A stretch of 64,000 nt of DNA from Marasmius tenuissimus (lineage: Eukaryota; Basidiomycota; Agaricomycetes; Agaricales; Marasmiaceae): assembly GCA_029532415.1 (NCBI GenBank), contig JAQOTA010000009.1, forward strand, positions 107,560 to 171,559, in the 5' to 3' direction. The notes under the pieces are model-generated. The model did not search any database, was not told the origin of the DNA, and was given only the letters and a program-made list of their open reading frames with translations. Positions 34,476-46,901 of this stretch are shown one piece after another; the stretch's first letter is position 1; each line of letters starts with the position of its first letter. Position numbers and translations under genes: made by a program.

Positions 34476-34978
34476 TTAACTCGAACCATTCATCATTTTC
34501 CGTCCCACCTGTCCAAGTTTCAGAAACAAACAAGAATCGAGACGAAAAAAAAACTCACAGCAACAAATGACTTCCGTCCTTGTGAACCCTAAGCACTCCA
34601 TCTTCAGGTGTATACAAAGCTCTGGGATGCCAAGTTGGAAGGAACCTTTGAGGATAACAAAGACGACGCACCCGCTTTGTGGCAATTCAACATTGGCCAT
34701 GAGCCGATTCTCGTCCAATCTACGTGTTTGCATGTCCTCCGGTGTTGCTTGAATCGCCTCTCGCTGTCCACAGACCTCCCGACCTTCAAAAAGGTCTTCC
34801 CCTTGTATCTTCCCAGCAGCATGTAGACGTTGCCCATCGTATCGTTTGCGCTTGGTCTTCTCTGTCTCCGACTGCGGTATTGCGTTTGGATGGACCGTAG
34901 TTGACAATGTCGTTTGGTTTTACGGGTTTTCGTGATGATGGGAGGGGTTTCGGCGTTTGGATGGATTGGAATCGACAT
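34476..34978 (-). pseudogene. GIY-YIG / T5orf172-like ORF fragment
   Basis: Two overlapping minus-strand frames (34978-34604 and 34907-34476). The first contains MGNVYMLLGRYKGKTFLKVG followed by SVDSERRFKQHRRTCKH, resembling the GIY-YIG-type core (VYxL...KVGxSxxxxRRxxQ) of T5orf172-like domains seen in fungal proteins. The match is by eye and covers only about 45 residues. The frame probably changes near 34690, because the 3' half is plausible only in the other frame. It may be a decayed nuclease-like gene, perhaps cargo of the neighbouring KDZ region. Assignment is tentative. Confidence 0.35.
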
Positions 34979-35167
34979 TTCCGGTGAGGGTTACGGGTTT
35001 TCGTGGCGATGGAGGGGGGTTTCAATGGTTTGCGGACAATGTGGGACATGGGAGAGAGTGGAGGAGGTGTTTGAGTGGAAGAAAGACGAAGACAGGAAGG
35101 AAAGAGGGACTTGGGATTAGTAAGGGCTTCTCGCGATGAAAATAGAACACAAACTTTTGATTGATGC

Positions 35168-35279
35168 TGAACGGAATCTTGACGCCCAGTCCTGATCTTG
35201 ATGCCTGAACCGAATCTTGATGCCCGGACAGAATTTTGATGCCCGGACCGGATTTTGACGCCCAGATCAAGTCTTGACG
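35168..35279 (+). repeat. 19-20 bp tandem repeat
   Basis: About six degenerate units of the type GAATCTTGATGCCCGGAC in a row. They lie directly beside the polypurine block. Confidence 0.75.
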
Positions 35280-35612
35280 AGTAGGGAAGGAGAAGGGCAG
35301 GGATAGGGCAGGGATAGGAAGAACGAGGGAAGACAACAAGGGGGAGAGTGAGGGGGAGAGTGAGAGGGGAAAACAAGTAGGAGAGAGAGAAAGCGAGGGA
35401 ACAAGAGGAATAGGTGGGAGAGAGAGAGGGGACGGGGTATGAGAGAATGAGTAGGTAGAGAGGAGAGAAGGGGGGGGAGGGGAACAGGGAAAACAAGGAG
35501 AACGAGGAGAGAGAGGAGGAGAGAACGAAAGAGGAGAGAACGAGGAGAGTAAATAGGGGGAACGGGGAGAGAGAAGAGAACGAGGAGAACGAGAGGGAGA
35601 GGAAGAAGAGAT
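35280..35612 (+). repeat. Polypurine-polypyrimidine block
   Basis: About 330 bp almost wholly A and G on the plus strand (AGGGAGAGTGAGG-type, GAGAACGAGGAGA-type). Long open frames on the minus strand here are low-complexity Ser/Leu/Pro strings and not genes. Confidence 0.85.
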
Positions 35613-35884
35613 ATCATGAAGGGAGCTCTGTGCGAGGGGAGAGGTATTGTGAGGAGGAGGTATTGTGAGGGAGATCCTGGGGAATGCTCACCGAAGGATT
35701 TCTTGACTACGCTCTCTGCTTTCCCTTTGTGTTCGAAGCAGACTCGGTGGGTGCTGGTTTTGAGCGTTGAGTACCTGCCTTCATTGCACCATATACCTGC
35801 GAGTCAGGTGTCAGTAAGAACTTCCGAGAATGTGAAGGGTAATTCACTTACCAAGTCAGCCCACTGAATGTCCAACGCAGTCGC

Positions 35885-38800
35885 CTATTTGAACTGTTCC
35901 TTGCAAAAGATCTCCACCTGAGGGTACAACGGCTTGTCCAGGTCGAAAAAGGCTGGGTAAGATACCTGCTCGAACTGAGCAAGCGCTACCTCAGCTAAGT
36001 CTTCCCACACCGAAGCTTGACGAGAGGCACGAGCACATAGAGCGCACAACTTCGCAGCGTAAGCTTCGGGGTTTGCATCCAACTTCTCGACGGCATTCGC
36101 TGGGTCTTCAGGGCTCTCCGCGATTTGCCGCCAAACCATGTCCATCTTCTTGAGGTAATGAATCATGCAATGGAATTCGGCGTGTTTGCGCTCAAACTCT
36201 TCCATCCACTGGTATACTTCAGCTCGTTGCCTCGTCCAAGAAATTCGATCCCCTTATAAGCAACGTCAACGACAAACATTACAATGAAACGACAAATGTA
36301 CCTGCTTCTTCAAACTCGTCCATGGCAGCTGTATCCTTTGGATTCTGCCCTCTCCTAGCGCCGAGAGTCCACAGACAGCCCTCGTTATCAGGTTTGGTAA
36401 ACTCTGAAGGTGACGATGTTGGTATCAGATAGGCCGTCATGAGTTATAATGACTTACGCCTATCACGCTTTGCATCCCGGAGCTCGGCGTTGGATCTTGG
36501 CAGCGCTGTCTCAGCAGGATCTCTATTGGGTTTGGTCTCCTTCGTTGCATGGAAAAGCCCGACCCAGAGTGACCTTGATAAGCTTACTGTAAAGAGGATA
36601 TGAGATGCAATACATGACGAAGAGAATACAATGAACGAACCTTCTCGCCGTGTCATTTTAGTGGCACTCGTGAGTTCCCTGTGTTTGATGACTCAACCCA
36701 GTCCAAGTTAGATTTGCAGGAGCTTGTGCAGTGTACTTGGTCCCGTCGTCCACAAAGCCCCGTCCCTTTGTTTGGAGTCTCCAAGGCGCCGCTTCGTATT
36801 GACGTCTTTCCTTTCGGTGTCCTCTTTGCAAAGCGGTGGGAGCTCAGAGTGGTCTGCACCAGCCCCTTCAGGAATCCTCTGCAGGCATATCAGCATAGCC
36901 CGGTTGTTGTTGTAGACTGCCAGCTGATGAGTACGGATATCCACCACGTTTTGGATACTCTTCCCCATACAAGTGCGCATCACGTCAGTCGAGACATTAA
37001 ATTCCTTGTATACAAAAAGGATTTCGAGTTTACGACAGGTGCTCTGAATCGCGTTTACAGTGTTGTAGGCGTGACGTGTGCGCAATGTGCCTTCCTGGTT
37101 GCCGAGCTGAGTTGTGCCATATGACGAACGTTCTTCGTTTGTCATGTCAGACGGCAGCCCCAAGATGAAACCTTCCACGTCCTCGGACTGTCCCTCTTTG
37201 AAGCAGTCGGGAAGGTGGGGCGTGACTATAGTCTGTCGTTTGCGGAAATCATTCAAGACCTCCACTAAACGATTCCAAAGGTCTTCGATAGTGGTGGTTT
37301 CCATCTGGGTGAGGTGAGGTTTTTGTTTCAGGACGATTATCCGCTCTCTGATGATTCTGTCAGTCAAAACGTGAACACAACAAAGGACGGATGTTTGATG
37401 AGCCGGCATGACGCCTAGCGCAGAGGACTACAACATGGCTACACTACTACTTACCAGAGAGGAGTTTAGAGAGGTAGAGGCGAGACGTAGAAGCTCAAGC
37501 ACACACTGTAGATTCAGGTAGAGAACTACGAGCTTATATACATGTAGAGACAATAGAGTTACCATATAGGGACGACAATAGAAATTGTACATATGAGCAT
37601 ATAGAACAATGAAGAATGGAACAATAGCAAATGCATTGTCCCACATAATACAATGGCGGGAAGTATGAACCGGGACTTCAGATATACCGGGATCTAATTA
37701 TAGTCCACGGATTCAACAATGTTGACATACCGTATGTCCTCTGCTTCAAATGCTTTCCGCCAATAAGCCTCGATATCCAACCCAACTTTCAGTGTAGCAA
37801 GGGATATACCCCCACCATCCGCGTGTGCTATGTCCTCCAACACGCTGGCAACAGTGGGAGCTTTTGCACCCTCCGGTCGGTGATGCAGGTCAATCCACGA
37901 TCCATTCTTCTCCTTAGGCACCATGTCCTGGCGAGACCACTCGGCAACACTGTCCTCGTGGACCAACGACAACTGCTGAAATTCGGACATGTGGTCTTCA
38001 AATTGCGCCGCTGCAATCACAAGTTCTCGGGCTGTCAAGTACGCTGCAAAAGAAAACGGTCAGTGCCCAGTACAGCATGTCAAAGGTGTTCTCTACCCAA
38101 ATTGATCACTTTCTTGCGATTATGGTCGTTGTAGTAGGTGATGTGGAGGTCGTGACAATGACCGGGGCCTGCCTGACAGCTGAAAGTAGCGACCTTGTTC
38201 AGAAATGGCCATGCTTGTTCCGCTCCCTCCCCAGTGAAATGCCTGTTGCACCACTGATAGAAGAGCGCGAATATGACCTTGCAGATGCGAACCTTGTGCC
38301 CTGTGAGGTGAAGGACAGGTATTCCTTGTTCGAGACGGTTGACAAATTCACGTTGACGGGAAAGATACTTGAACATCGCAAACCGAATGAGTTGATTCAC
38401 AGTGTAAGCGCACTCGGCGTTGTAGGATTGTTTGTGGGGAACGAGGTTGCGATGAGATTTGGATGACTTGATCTTCTTGTCTTCATACCCATAAAGCGTG
38501 TAGCTGCGGCTGAAGGCTGCATCAACGTTTGCTTGGCTGGCAGACATGTGAGCCACCTGAAGATGTTCATGTCAAGATAAACTCACTTTTCGGACCCATA
38601 CATGTCAGTCACGCCCATGATGAAGACATGGCTGCACTGATGGTTTACTGTGCCTGTCACAGCCATTCCATGCGCAGCTAGTTCTGTCAGCTTCGTCACG
38701 GCCTTCACGTTATTGCAATCAGGTACTGGTTCCTAGATTGGCGAACAAATGTTAGGAGTGACTCATCGACAGACAACGACGAGACTTACAATGAACTTCG

Positions 38801-40058
38801 TCTTGCCAGCCTCCGTGAGGAACTTGGCATATTTCCTGTCATCAGTGAAGTACGATCGTCCGCGATACAGGGAATGGTCCTTTCCGCTACCTCTCTTCCA
38901 GAATCGCCTGGTCTTCGAGTTCCCATCAAGGGTAGTGTACATCATGTTGAGGTGCCTCAGATGTTGCGATGTCTCCTCCCAGCCATCCCCCATGTTCATG
39001 TCAGGATCTGGGCACGAAGGGCATCGGGTAACAAAGGTGCCAGCTGGAAGGTGCGGAAGAGTCCGAGGTATCAGAGAGAAGAACTCCCCGTATCGTAGTC
39101 TGTCGTGGATAAACCGCCACATTCAGACAGCAAGCATAAACGGCGTGTGAGGATCCTGGACCAAGTAGGTATGCGCATTGTCGGTCAACCTTCGAAGGGC
39201 AAAAATCCAGTCATAGGCGGGGAGTTGGCCTTGTAGGGCCTGTATATTATACTCCTTCAGCATAGTGAAGGTGTAGGCCGTTTCGGGTTTGCGAGCTGAG
39301 GAGGGAAACAACCTCGATCGCATTAGCTGCTGCACTCTCTTTGTACTGCCGCAGTTGCAGAATGACAGAGAAGTGCCATGAACCCCGTTTGAGTGGACGA
39401 CCGTGAACTTCACTCCAATTGGCTTGTCGAGAACAGGGCACGGATGACCGTGATGGCCGAGCTGGACAGCGAAATCCTCTCGGAGGGTACTGATATCGGA
39501 GCGCTCGAAGAAGCTCCCATTCCATACTCTTGCCCAATGCCAAGGGTTGGTGTGGTGTCGCAAGATCCAACAATCCTTGCAGCATATCTCAAAATCTTGG
39601 CAATCCTGGCACTGGACGATGCGTTCACCAGTTCCGCATGAGCAAGGGAGATTGAGATTGGAGTCATATTTGTGTAAGAGGAGCCAGGTGGTAAGTTCAC
39701 CGACAATGGCTTCAAAGTCTTTCAGAGTCTCTGACAACTGAAAAAATGCTCAATGTCAGGAGGCTGAAGCCACGAAAGTATCGCGAAGACTTACCCGCGC
39801 TGACCGACTCTCGGCTGCCTCATCATTGTCAGCATCTTCCTCTTTCTTCGTCTCTCTGTCATCAACGACTGGTTTTCCTGACATGGATGGACCTGCAAGA
39901 GGTTGGGCTTGGCCCCAGACACTAAACGTGGGGAGCCCAGAGGGGTCCTGAGCTATTGTGGTGACTGTGTTCCCCAGTCGAGCTCTCTTCGCAATGGGCG
40001 GCTTCGCAATGTTAGATTGAAGTAGGTCAGTGATGGTCGGTTTGCGCTTTTCGGTCAT
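35885..40058 (-). pseudogene. KDZ transposase with CxC2-like cysteine cluster, decayed
   Basis: A minus-strand multi-exon gene. Exon 1 (40058-39795) starts MTEKRKPTITDLLQSNIAKP; a 57-bp intron follows. Exon 2 (39737-) holds the cysteine cluster CSCGTGERIVQCQDC, then CCKDCWILRHHTNPWHW, typical of the CxC2-like domain of KDZ (Kyakuja-Dileera-Zisupton) transposases. Next are RCPSCPDPDMNM and MYTTLDGNSKTRRF, then FTGEGAEQAWPFLNKVATFS and GPGHCHDLHITYYNDHNRKK, matching the KDZ core, and a C-terminal exon 36205-35885. Lesions: in-frame TGA at 39123-39125 where Arg (CGA) fits; a solo LTR at 37396-37718; and SYNAECAY in place of the usual (S/T)YDIAC motif, losing a likely catalytic Asp. Non-functional. 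Domain calls are by motif recognition. Confidence 0.8.
37396..37718 (-). repeat. Solo LTR of the B/C Copia family inside the KDZ gene
   Basis: 323 bp matching the 321-bp LTRs of elements B and C, in minus orientation, with the perfect 5-bp duplication ATGTT on both sides (37391-37395 and 37719-37723). No internal sequence remains, so it is the product of LTR-LTR recombination. Confidence 0.92.
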
Positions 40059-40079
40059 GGTGCGAGGTTGAGAGGTGGA

Positions 40080-40331
40080 TGTGTGGGCAGGATTGAAGCT
40101 TGGTTAAATGCGAGTGAGTAGGCCCAACATTGCAGCAGTGGATGAGCAAAAACAATGCTGCGCTGGTATGGCACAGCAGAAGATGAGTAAACCCAACGTT
40201 GCGGCAGTACGTTACAGCAGCGGATGAGTAAAAAAAAACATTGCGGCAGTATGGTGTAGCAGCGGATGAGTGAACCCAACGTTGCAGCGGCATGTCCGTA
40301 ACAGCAGATGAGTAGGACCGGCTGCACTGGG
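40080..40331. repeat. Degenerate tandem repeat upstream of KDZ gene, split by Copia C
   Basis: Five or so units of about 50-60 bp with core CCCAACGTTGCGGCAGTA and GCAGCGGATGAGTAAA. A further unit-like piece continues beyond Copia C at 47494-47550. Such arrays occur near the ends of KDZ transposons, so this may be the subterminal zone of that element; I could not find its terminal inverted repeats. Confidence 0.6.
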
Positions 40332-40652
40332 TGATGAGCCGGCATGACACCTAGCACAAAGGACTACAACATGGCTACACTACTACTTACCAGAGAGGAG
40401 TTTAGAGAGGTAGAGGCGAGACATAGAAGCTCAAGCACACTGTAGATTCAAGTAGAGAACTACGGGCTTATATACATGTAGATACAATAGAGTTACCATA
40501 TAAGGATGACAATAGAAATTGTCCATATGAGCATAGTGAACAATGAAGTATAGAACAATAGCAAATGCATTGTCCCGCATAATACAATGGTGGGAAGTAT
40601 GAACCGGGACTTCAGATATACTGGGATCTAATAATAGTCCACGGATTCAACA
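40332..40652 (-). repeat. 3' LTR of Copia C
   Basis: 321 bp, minus orientation, TG...CA ends. Internal side carries the polypurine tract CTTAGCGAGGGGGTG. Confidence 0.92.
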
Positions 40653-40694
40653 CACCCCCTCGCTAAGTGCAGCTGAAAAGCGCATCTGAGCAAA

Positions 40695-43600
40695 TCAAGT
40701 GGACGAATAGAATTCAAGTCCAAGGTGATCTCTGAACCGTAAGAACTTCTCATGCCCAAGATTCTTTGTAAACATGTCTGCGGGACTATAGACTCCTTTG
40801 ATGAAGAACAACTCAACTTTGCCATCTTCAACACACGATCAGATATAATGATATCGAATATCGATGTGCTTGGTTTGGTGTTCTTGAACCAGATTAGATG
40901 CAATGAAGATAGAGCCCTGATTGTCTCCGCAGATTGGAATAGGACCCAAGTCAATTCCAAGTTCAGAGAGTAGCGATCTTATCCAGGAAGCTTGACGACT
41001 GCAATCCGACAGTGCCATATACTCAGCTTCAGTGGAAGAAAGAGCTACAGTCTTCTGGGTGTGTGATTGCCACGAGAAGATGCCGCCTGCTAACTTAAAG
41101 AAGTAGCCAGTGATCGAACGGCGTTTGATAGGATTGGCAGCCCAATCCGAGTCTGTGAACGCAAGAAGACCTCCATCAGAGTCACCATCGTAGACAAGTG
41201 CATAATCTGATGTGCCAGCAAGATAGCGGCAGATGTAGAGTGCTTTATCGAGGTGTTCCTTCGTTGGATTAGAAGAGAACTGGGAAAGCTTTGTAACTGC
41301 GTAGGCAATATCAGGACATGTGCCCAGCATAATGTACAGAAGCGACCCAATCACAGACTGGAACTTGGAGCAAATGACAGGATTGACTGGACCATTGTTG
41401 GGAGTTGGCACATAGCCAGCAGGTAAGGGCGTAGGAGCACCTTTTGCATTCTGCATCCCAAAACGTTCAAGGACTTTCTTCAGATAATCCTTCTGGTCAA
41501 TCATGATCTTATTGCCTTCGCGACGAATGCTCATGCAGAGAAACTCGCTAGCATTGCCCATATCACGACATTCCCATCGAGCCATGAACTCGGCTTTCTT
41601 CTTGTCAACAAAAGCTTTGTTAGGACCCATGAAGAGTGCATCATCAATGTATATGATCGCATACACAACTTCACCACTCTTCGGATCTTTGCAGATGAAG
41701 AGTCCAGCATCAGAAGTCAGGCGTTTGAAGCCCAGTACTTCCATGGACGAGCTGAGGGTTCGCCACCACTCAAGGGCAGCTTCCTTCAGTCCATATAATG
41801 CACAACGCAGGCGTAGTACCTTACGTTCTTGGCCCTTGACTTTGAAGCCTTCAGGTTGTTCCATGTAAATTTCCTTGACAAGATTGCCGTAAAGGAAGGC
41901 GTTCTTAACATCAACAGAGGTGATGTACCAGTTCTTGAAAGCTGCGAGAGCAAGCATCATATGAACAGTCTCATAACAAACAACTGGTGAGAAGATCTCA
42001 TCAAAGTCTACACCTTCGACCTGAGAGAAATCTTTGGCAACAAGTCTAGCTTTCTTGCGACCATTTGACTTAACATTGAAGACCCATCTATTTCTGATGG
42101 CTTTGCGACCTTTAGGCAAGTCACAGAGTTCAAAGACCTTGCGTTTACGAAGTGCCTCAAGTTCTTCGTGGCAAGTGTTCTTCCATTCCTTCTGTTGCTC
42201 AACAGGCAACTTTAGAATATTGCAGAGTGTCCACTCTCTGATGTTAGAGAAATCAAGAGTATCGGACATTGGAAGCAAATCGTGAACTGGAACAGCATTG
42301 TTCAGCAAGTAAATCACGAATCCTACTCCCCCTTCTTGGGTCAGTCTTTCAACTACGCTTTCTTCCTCATGCGACTCAGTGCTTCCACTGGGTTCTGGAG
42401 CAGGCGGAGGCGGAAGTGGACCAGGAATCCCCTTTTTACCACCTTTGCCTTTCCTAGATCGCAAAGAACTAGGACGATCAACTGGATGTGTAGGTTCTTT
42501 ATCTCCAGTGATGTTTCTCCAAGTATTTGTATTTTCTAAGTCGCGAATTATGTCTGAGGGTTTATTTGGGTTCTGCTTTTCCCCAAATATATTACCAGGT
42601 TGCGTTGTACCCTTCTGCTGCCTCAAAGACCGGCGTGGACTATCTGCTGCTGGTGCAGGTGCAGGTGGAGGAACGGCGGGTTCGCCTGGAGGCATCGGAG
42701 GACCAGATTGAGGGAGTGGCACATCCCCTGGCACAAGGCCACCTGCAGGTTCGTCAACCTGAGGTTCTGATCTCTTAGAAGGTTCGGAGCGACGTCTGAG
42801 ATCTGGCAATGGAGTATCAAAACCGTTGTCATCAGAGTCTTCATCTTCTGAAGGAATGTTGGGATTTTCACCCAGAGTAAATGGTTCACTACCGACAGGT
42901 GTGAAGCCACGAGTTTTGGCATCAGGACACTTGTTATACAGCATCTCATCGAACAGTGCAGTGCTACCTTTGAATACAGAATTATTACTTCGCATGAACA
43001 GGAAGCCTTTCATCCCATCTTGGTAGCCGATGAAAGTCATCAATTCACTGCGAGGAGCGAGCTTATTCTTCCTATGATCTTCAGGAATGAAGACATAGGC
43101 TGCACAACCCATAACTCGGAGATGTGAAACATCAGGTGCTTCGCCGTAAAGCATTTCGAACGGAGTTCGCCAGCTCAAACGTTGCACAGGAGTGCGATTG
43201 TAGAGGTGGACAGCGTGCACATGGCAAAATTCCCACCAGGACTGAGGCATGCAAGCTTCAAAGCGAAGAGCTTCAGACTTCTCATGAATAGTCCTGTTGA
43301 ATCGTTCAGCACGACCGTTTTGTTGTGGTGTATACGGTATGCTTTGATCCCTTTGGATCCCATACTCTTTCAGTACTGCATCAAACTTATCTCCTTTGTA
43401 TTCTCCCCCTTCATCAGACATCCAGGTCTTGACAACAGCATTGAATTGCGTCTTGACCATAGTAAGGAAGTCCCTCAAAGCGGGTACTGCCTCGACTTTT
43501 GTCTTGAGCTTGGAGGTCCAAACGTAGGACGTGCAGTCATCGAGAAAAGAGATGTAGTACTTGTACCGGTGATACGATTCAGCCGGGTACGACTTCAAAT

Positions 43601-43829
43601 CCGAATGTATGCGTTCAAACGGTTTAGAAGCTCTTGTTGTAGAGTTGGGGAACGATTTCTCATGCATCTTGCCTTCAGCACAACCACGACACAGAGGTGT
43701 CTTCTTAGTAGGCATCTTAAGGTCAAGTGGGAAACCTTGTGTATGTTTCCGAGCTTTATTCAGGGCTTTATCCGATGGATGCCCAAAGCGTCTGTGCTCA
43801 ATATCGTAGTCGACGTTATAAACGGCCGA
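40695..43829 (-). pseudogene. Copia C integrase, reverse transcriptase and RNase H
   Basis: A long minus-strand frame (43715-40839, 958 residues) equal to the C-terminal half of the B polyprotein. Integrase motifs SFLDDCTSYVW, WMSDEGGEYKGDKF and NGRAERFNRT are intact; RT has IYIDDALFMGP; RNase H has TDSDWAANPIKRRSITG. The frame meets TGA near 40839 where B has CGA (Arg after the RYHYI motif), removing the last 50 or so residues; the original stop is at 40695-40697. The nested solo LTR separates this part from gag and protease, so no full polyprotein can be made. Confidence 0.88.
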
Positions 43830-43834
43830 CTTGG

Positions 43835-44709
43835 TGTAAGGGTCCGTTTATTTTCTGCTCAAAGACATGGACACCGCACCATAGCAAGCCCCTACAACTC
43901 CGGGAGTACCTACGATCATCACCCACAAGGGATATCCGTGTTCCTATATGATAGCGCCCAAACGAACCGCCACCCGGAACCCAGCGCCTAATGGCCAAAT
44001 TCGTTGATCAAAGCACCTCGTCTGCGATCCCTTCATCCCCAGACGATACTCCCAGACTCTCCATCCCTCTCATAACCTCGTGAACATGCACAATCCTTTC
44101 CGCGATGCTCGTTTGGGTCCTCTTTCCTTTATTATTCTTTCCGCGTTCATCCCGGCCACGCTGCACACCCTTCCACACTTTCCGCGTTCGCTCTACCAAT
44201 CCTCATCCTTGTATTTCGCATATTTCTCTTGGACTACGTATGTTATTTATGCTCCATATGATACAGTACGACTCCAGTTCGGATCATGACAAAGATTCTG
44301 AACAGTATATAAGGCTAGCTACTCAGAAGCATGTACTTTAGTTTCCGTCTATTGTAAATCTCAAGTCTACAAGCTTTCAAGCCTTTACCTGGTGTGTTTC
44401 ACATCCTCAAGTCTCGTACTAACGTTTCTATCGTCGTCTTAGGTCTTTGGTTAAAGCCCCAATTCAATTGCGACCGTCTGCGTAACCCAAAGGACGACCC
44501 TAGTATCTTTTCCGCGTTGCTCCTGGTCAGGTTCAACCCGGCAAAACACCTTCGATCAGCGATCTCAGGTGTCCGCGTTGCGTTGTAGGACGTTTCCATA
44601 CGTTTGAACCAGTCAGAGGCTCTGCTGTGTTCGGCTTACGGTTACTCTTCCGCGTTAAATTCTCCCTACATTTCTCTTCCGGCTTGACGTAGAAAAGAGG
44701 CCCGTTACA
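43835..44709 (+). repeat. 875-bp solo LTR, probably Gypsy-type, inside Copia C
   Basis: Starts TGTAAGGGTCC and ends GGCCCGTTACA (TGTAA/TTACA inverted ends), with the 5-bp duplication CTTGG on both sides (43830-43834 and 44710-44714). A TATATAAGG box lies near 44307 on the plus strand, suggesting plus orientation. No internal domain is present. Length and TGTAA ends suggest Ty3/Gypsy, but that is inference. Confidence 0.8.
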
Positions 44710-44714
44710 CTTGG

Positions 44715-46901
44715 CCTCTAAAACCTCAGCAGATGCTTTCCGCGAGTGTACCAAATAAATAGTTTGACCAGGCATATGAGGGTAGGAAACAAGCAACTGT
44801 CGTCGCTGTGATGAGTAGAAGGCCAATTTCTTCGCATTTCCACGAATTGAAAGACCATCTCGAAGGAACTCTCCCATGGATAGCAAGCGTATATCCAATT
44901 GCGGTATGTAATAGACAAGATAGAGACACGAAACGCGCTCAGTAAGTTTCCCGTCATGTCCTTCAACGTTATGCTTAATGAAAACTGTGCCTTTACCCTT
45001 GATCTGTATAGGGTTGCCCTTATTCGCAGTATTTACGATAGGACCATCAAGCGATTCATATTCAGCGAAATCATTCAAATCATTCGTGAAATGAGAGGAG
45101 GCACCAGAATCAAGGAGCCAACCCTGTGCGTTGTTCACACTTTTCTTTCCCTCACATTGAGTACACCCCACGAAGTGGGAACTGATTGCATGACAATATG
45201 TTACAAGTGATTCCAGATCACTACTACTACCGCGCGAACTACTGATACCAACTAATTGGGAGCAGCGCTGTAGGTTTTGCATCAGTTTGGGAAAGCAGGT
45301 CAAGATATGGAACTTGCCTGTCATTGTGGAACGATCCAAGAGAGACATCATCCGGGACGTCCTCCACTCCTGCAGCTTCGGCAATATCGTTGTCAACGTC
45401 ATTACCAAATAGAGAAGCCATATTGTCCATACCATTGTCAGATCCCCAGTCCATCTCTACATCTTCATCAGGATCAACGCTGCGAGAGCATTTAGAAGGA
45501 GTAGGAGAATGACGTCCGGTTCCTTCATCTTACGAATCGTCCTCCAGAACTCGCTTGGACGAGGAACCAGGCTTCAAGATACGATCCTGGAGTGAATGAT
45601 TGGCAGTGCACGTGACGATCTGTTTGAATGGTTTGAGATGCCGCGCCGTCTTAGGGACACCAAGTCTGTCAGCAAGTGAACGTGTACATCATCAAATACT
45701 GACTCGGATGGCTTGAAGCTGGTGAAGGACTGCATGGCAGCCAGATTCTTCTTGACAGCAGGAGCGACGGTGCTGTCACAAGACTTGTCCCAGTGACCAG
45801 TGAAGTGCGCTGGAGGCGGTGATCCCCTAGCACGGCTAGGAGGGGCGCTGGCAATCTCGGCATGCAAGGAGTTGTTGACTGCGTTCAACGCAATCATTCC
45901 CTGCGGTCAGTGATCGAGGAGTAAGGACGGACAGGAGGAGGGGAAGCGACAACGGATGCGTAGGATGCAAGATGGGAGTAACCATGAGACCGATTGTTAC
46001 CGCTGTTACCGCCAGCGTTGCTGGGACCCTGGTGCTGGTTAATACCACCGCGAGTACCACGCTGCTGCTTCTTCTTCTTACCCTTGTTCTGGTTCAAAGA
46101 GGGGTGTTGCTGCTGCTGCTGTGGTGAACGGGTGTTGGTCTGCTGCTGATACCCACGCTGCTGACGTTGCTGCTGACCGAACGATGGTTCACGATTACCA
46201 GCACGCTTCACCGCAGAGAGACGGTTGGCGAGCTGAGGGTTCTGACGTTCATACTCGGCCATGATAGCGTCATGGACTTTCGAAACAGTAACATAATTCT
46301 CATCCTCAGGATCCCTGACGTAGTCATGAAGGGATTTGGATGAGGCGGTGTCCCATTCGGGAGAATTAGCGGCGATGAGCAAGAGGGATTTGATCAACTC
46401 GGGGAGAACCACTCCTACCTCGGAGAGTCGCTCGATGCAGGACTTGAACTTGGCGATGCCGGCTTGGGGATGAGAGGTGGTGAGTCTGAAAGAGACGAGT
46501 TTAACAAAGTCGCCATAGATAGCAGACAAAGTGGGCTCGCCGTAGGTGAGGTTCAGCTGTTCCCAAGCTTTCTCGGCATTCATGTCCTTGATCGGATCGA
46601 AGACCTCCTTGGTGGTGGTGATCTGGATAATCCCCATGAGCTGGAGATCTTCCTTGTCCCAAGCAAGACTTTCCTTGACCCAGGCAGCGTGCTCCTCAGG
46701 AGGAACGGTGGCACAGGTAACAGGAGTAACCCCTGTGGGGCTAGTGACAGTGCCAAGGGGCATGGAGGAACGTGGTTCTGCGCCAGTGAGATGACCGTAA
46801 AGACCTTGGGTCTTGCATACAGCTTCCATCTCGCTGTAGTAGGTCTGTTTGAAGTTGGTGCCGTCGAAACGACCAGAGAAGTATTTCTTAACATCGAACA
46901 T
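44715..46901 (-). pseudogene. Copia C gag and protease
   Basis: Gag begins at the Met MFDVKKYFSGRFDGTNF (46901) and runs to about 45894, with a UBN2/Copia gag-like region and a Gln-rich, Lys/Arg-rich tail (QQQRGYQQQ-like, GKKKKQQRG) without a CCHC knuckle. The frame then shifts near 45900 and again near 45530-45680. The protease part (45435-44715) has HFVGCTQCEGKK and WLLDSGASSHFTNDL. The lesions are absent from the sister element B. Confidence 0.85.

Noticed and set aside
34786..35617. Long minus-strand frames rich in Ser, Leu and Pro
   Set aside because: They are translations of the polypyrimidine strand of a simple-sequence block and lack any domain.
43182..43991. A 269-residue plus-strand ORF
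   Set aside because: Antisense shadow of the Copia C integrase; the same shadow appears at 51012-51671 against element B.
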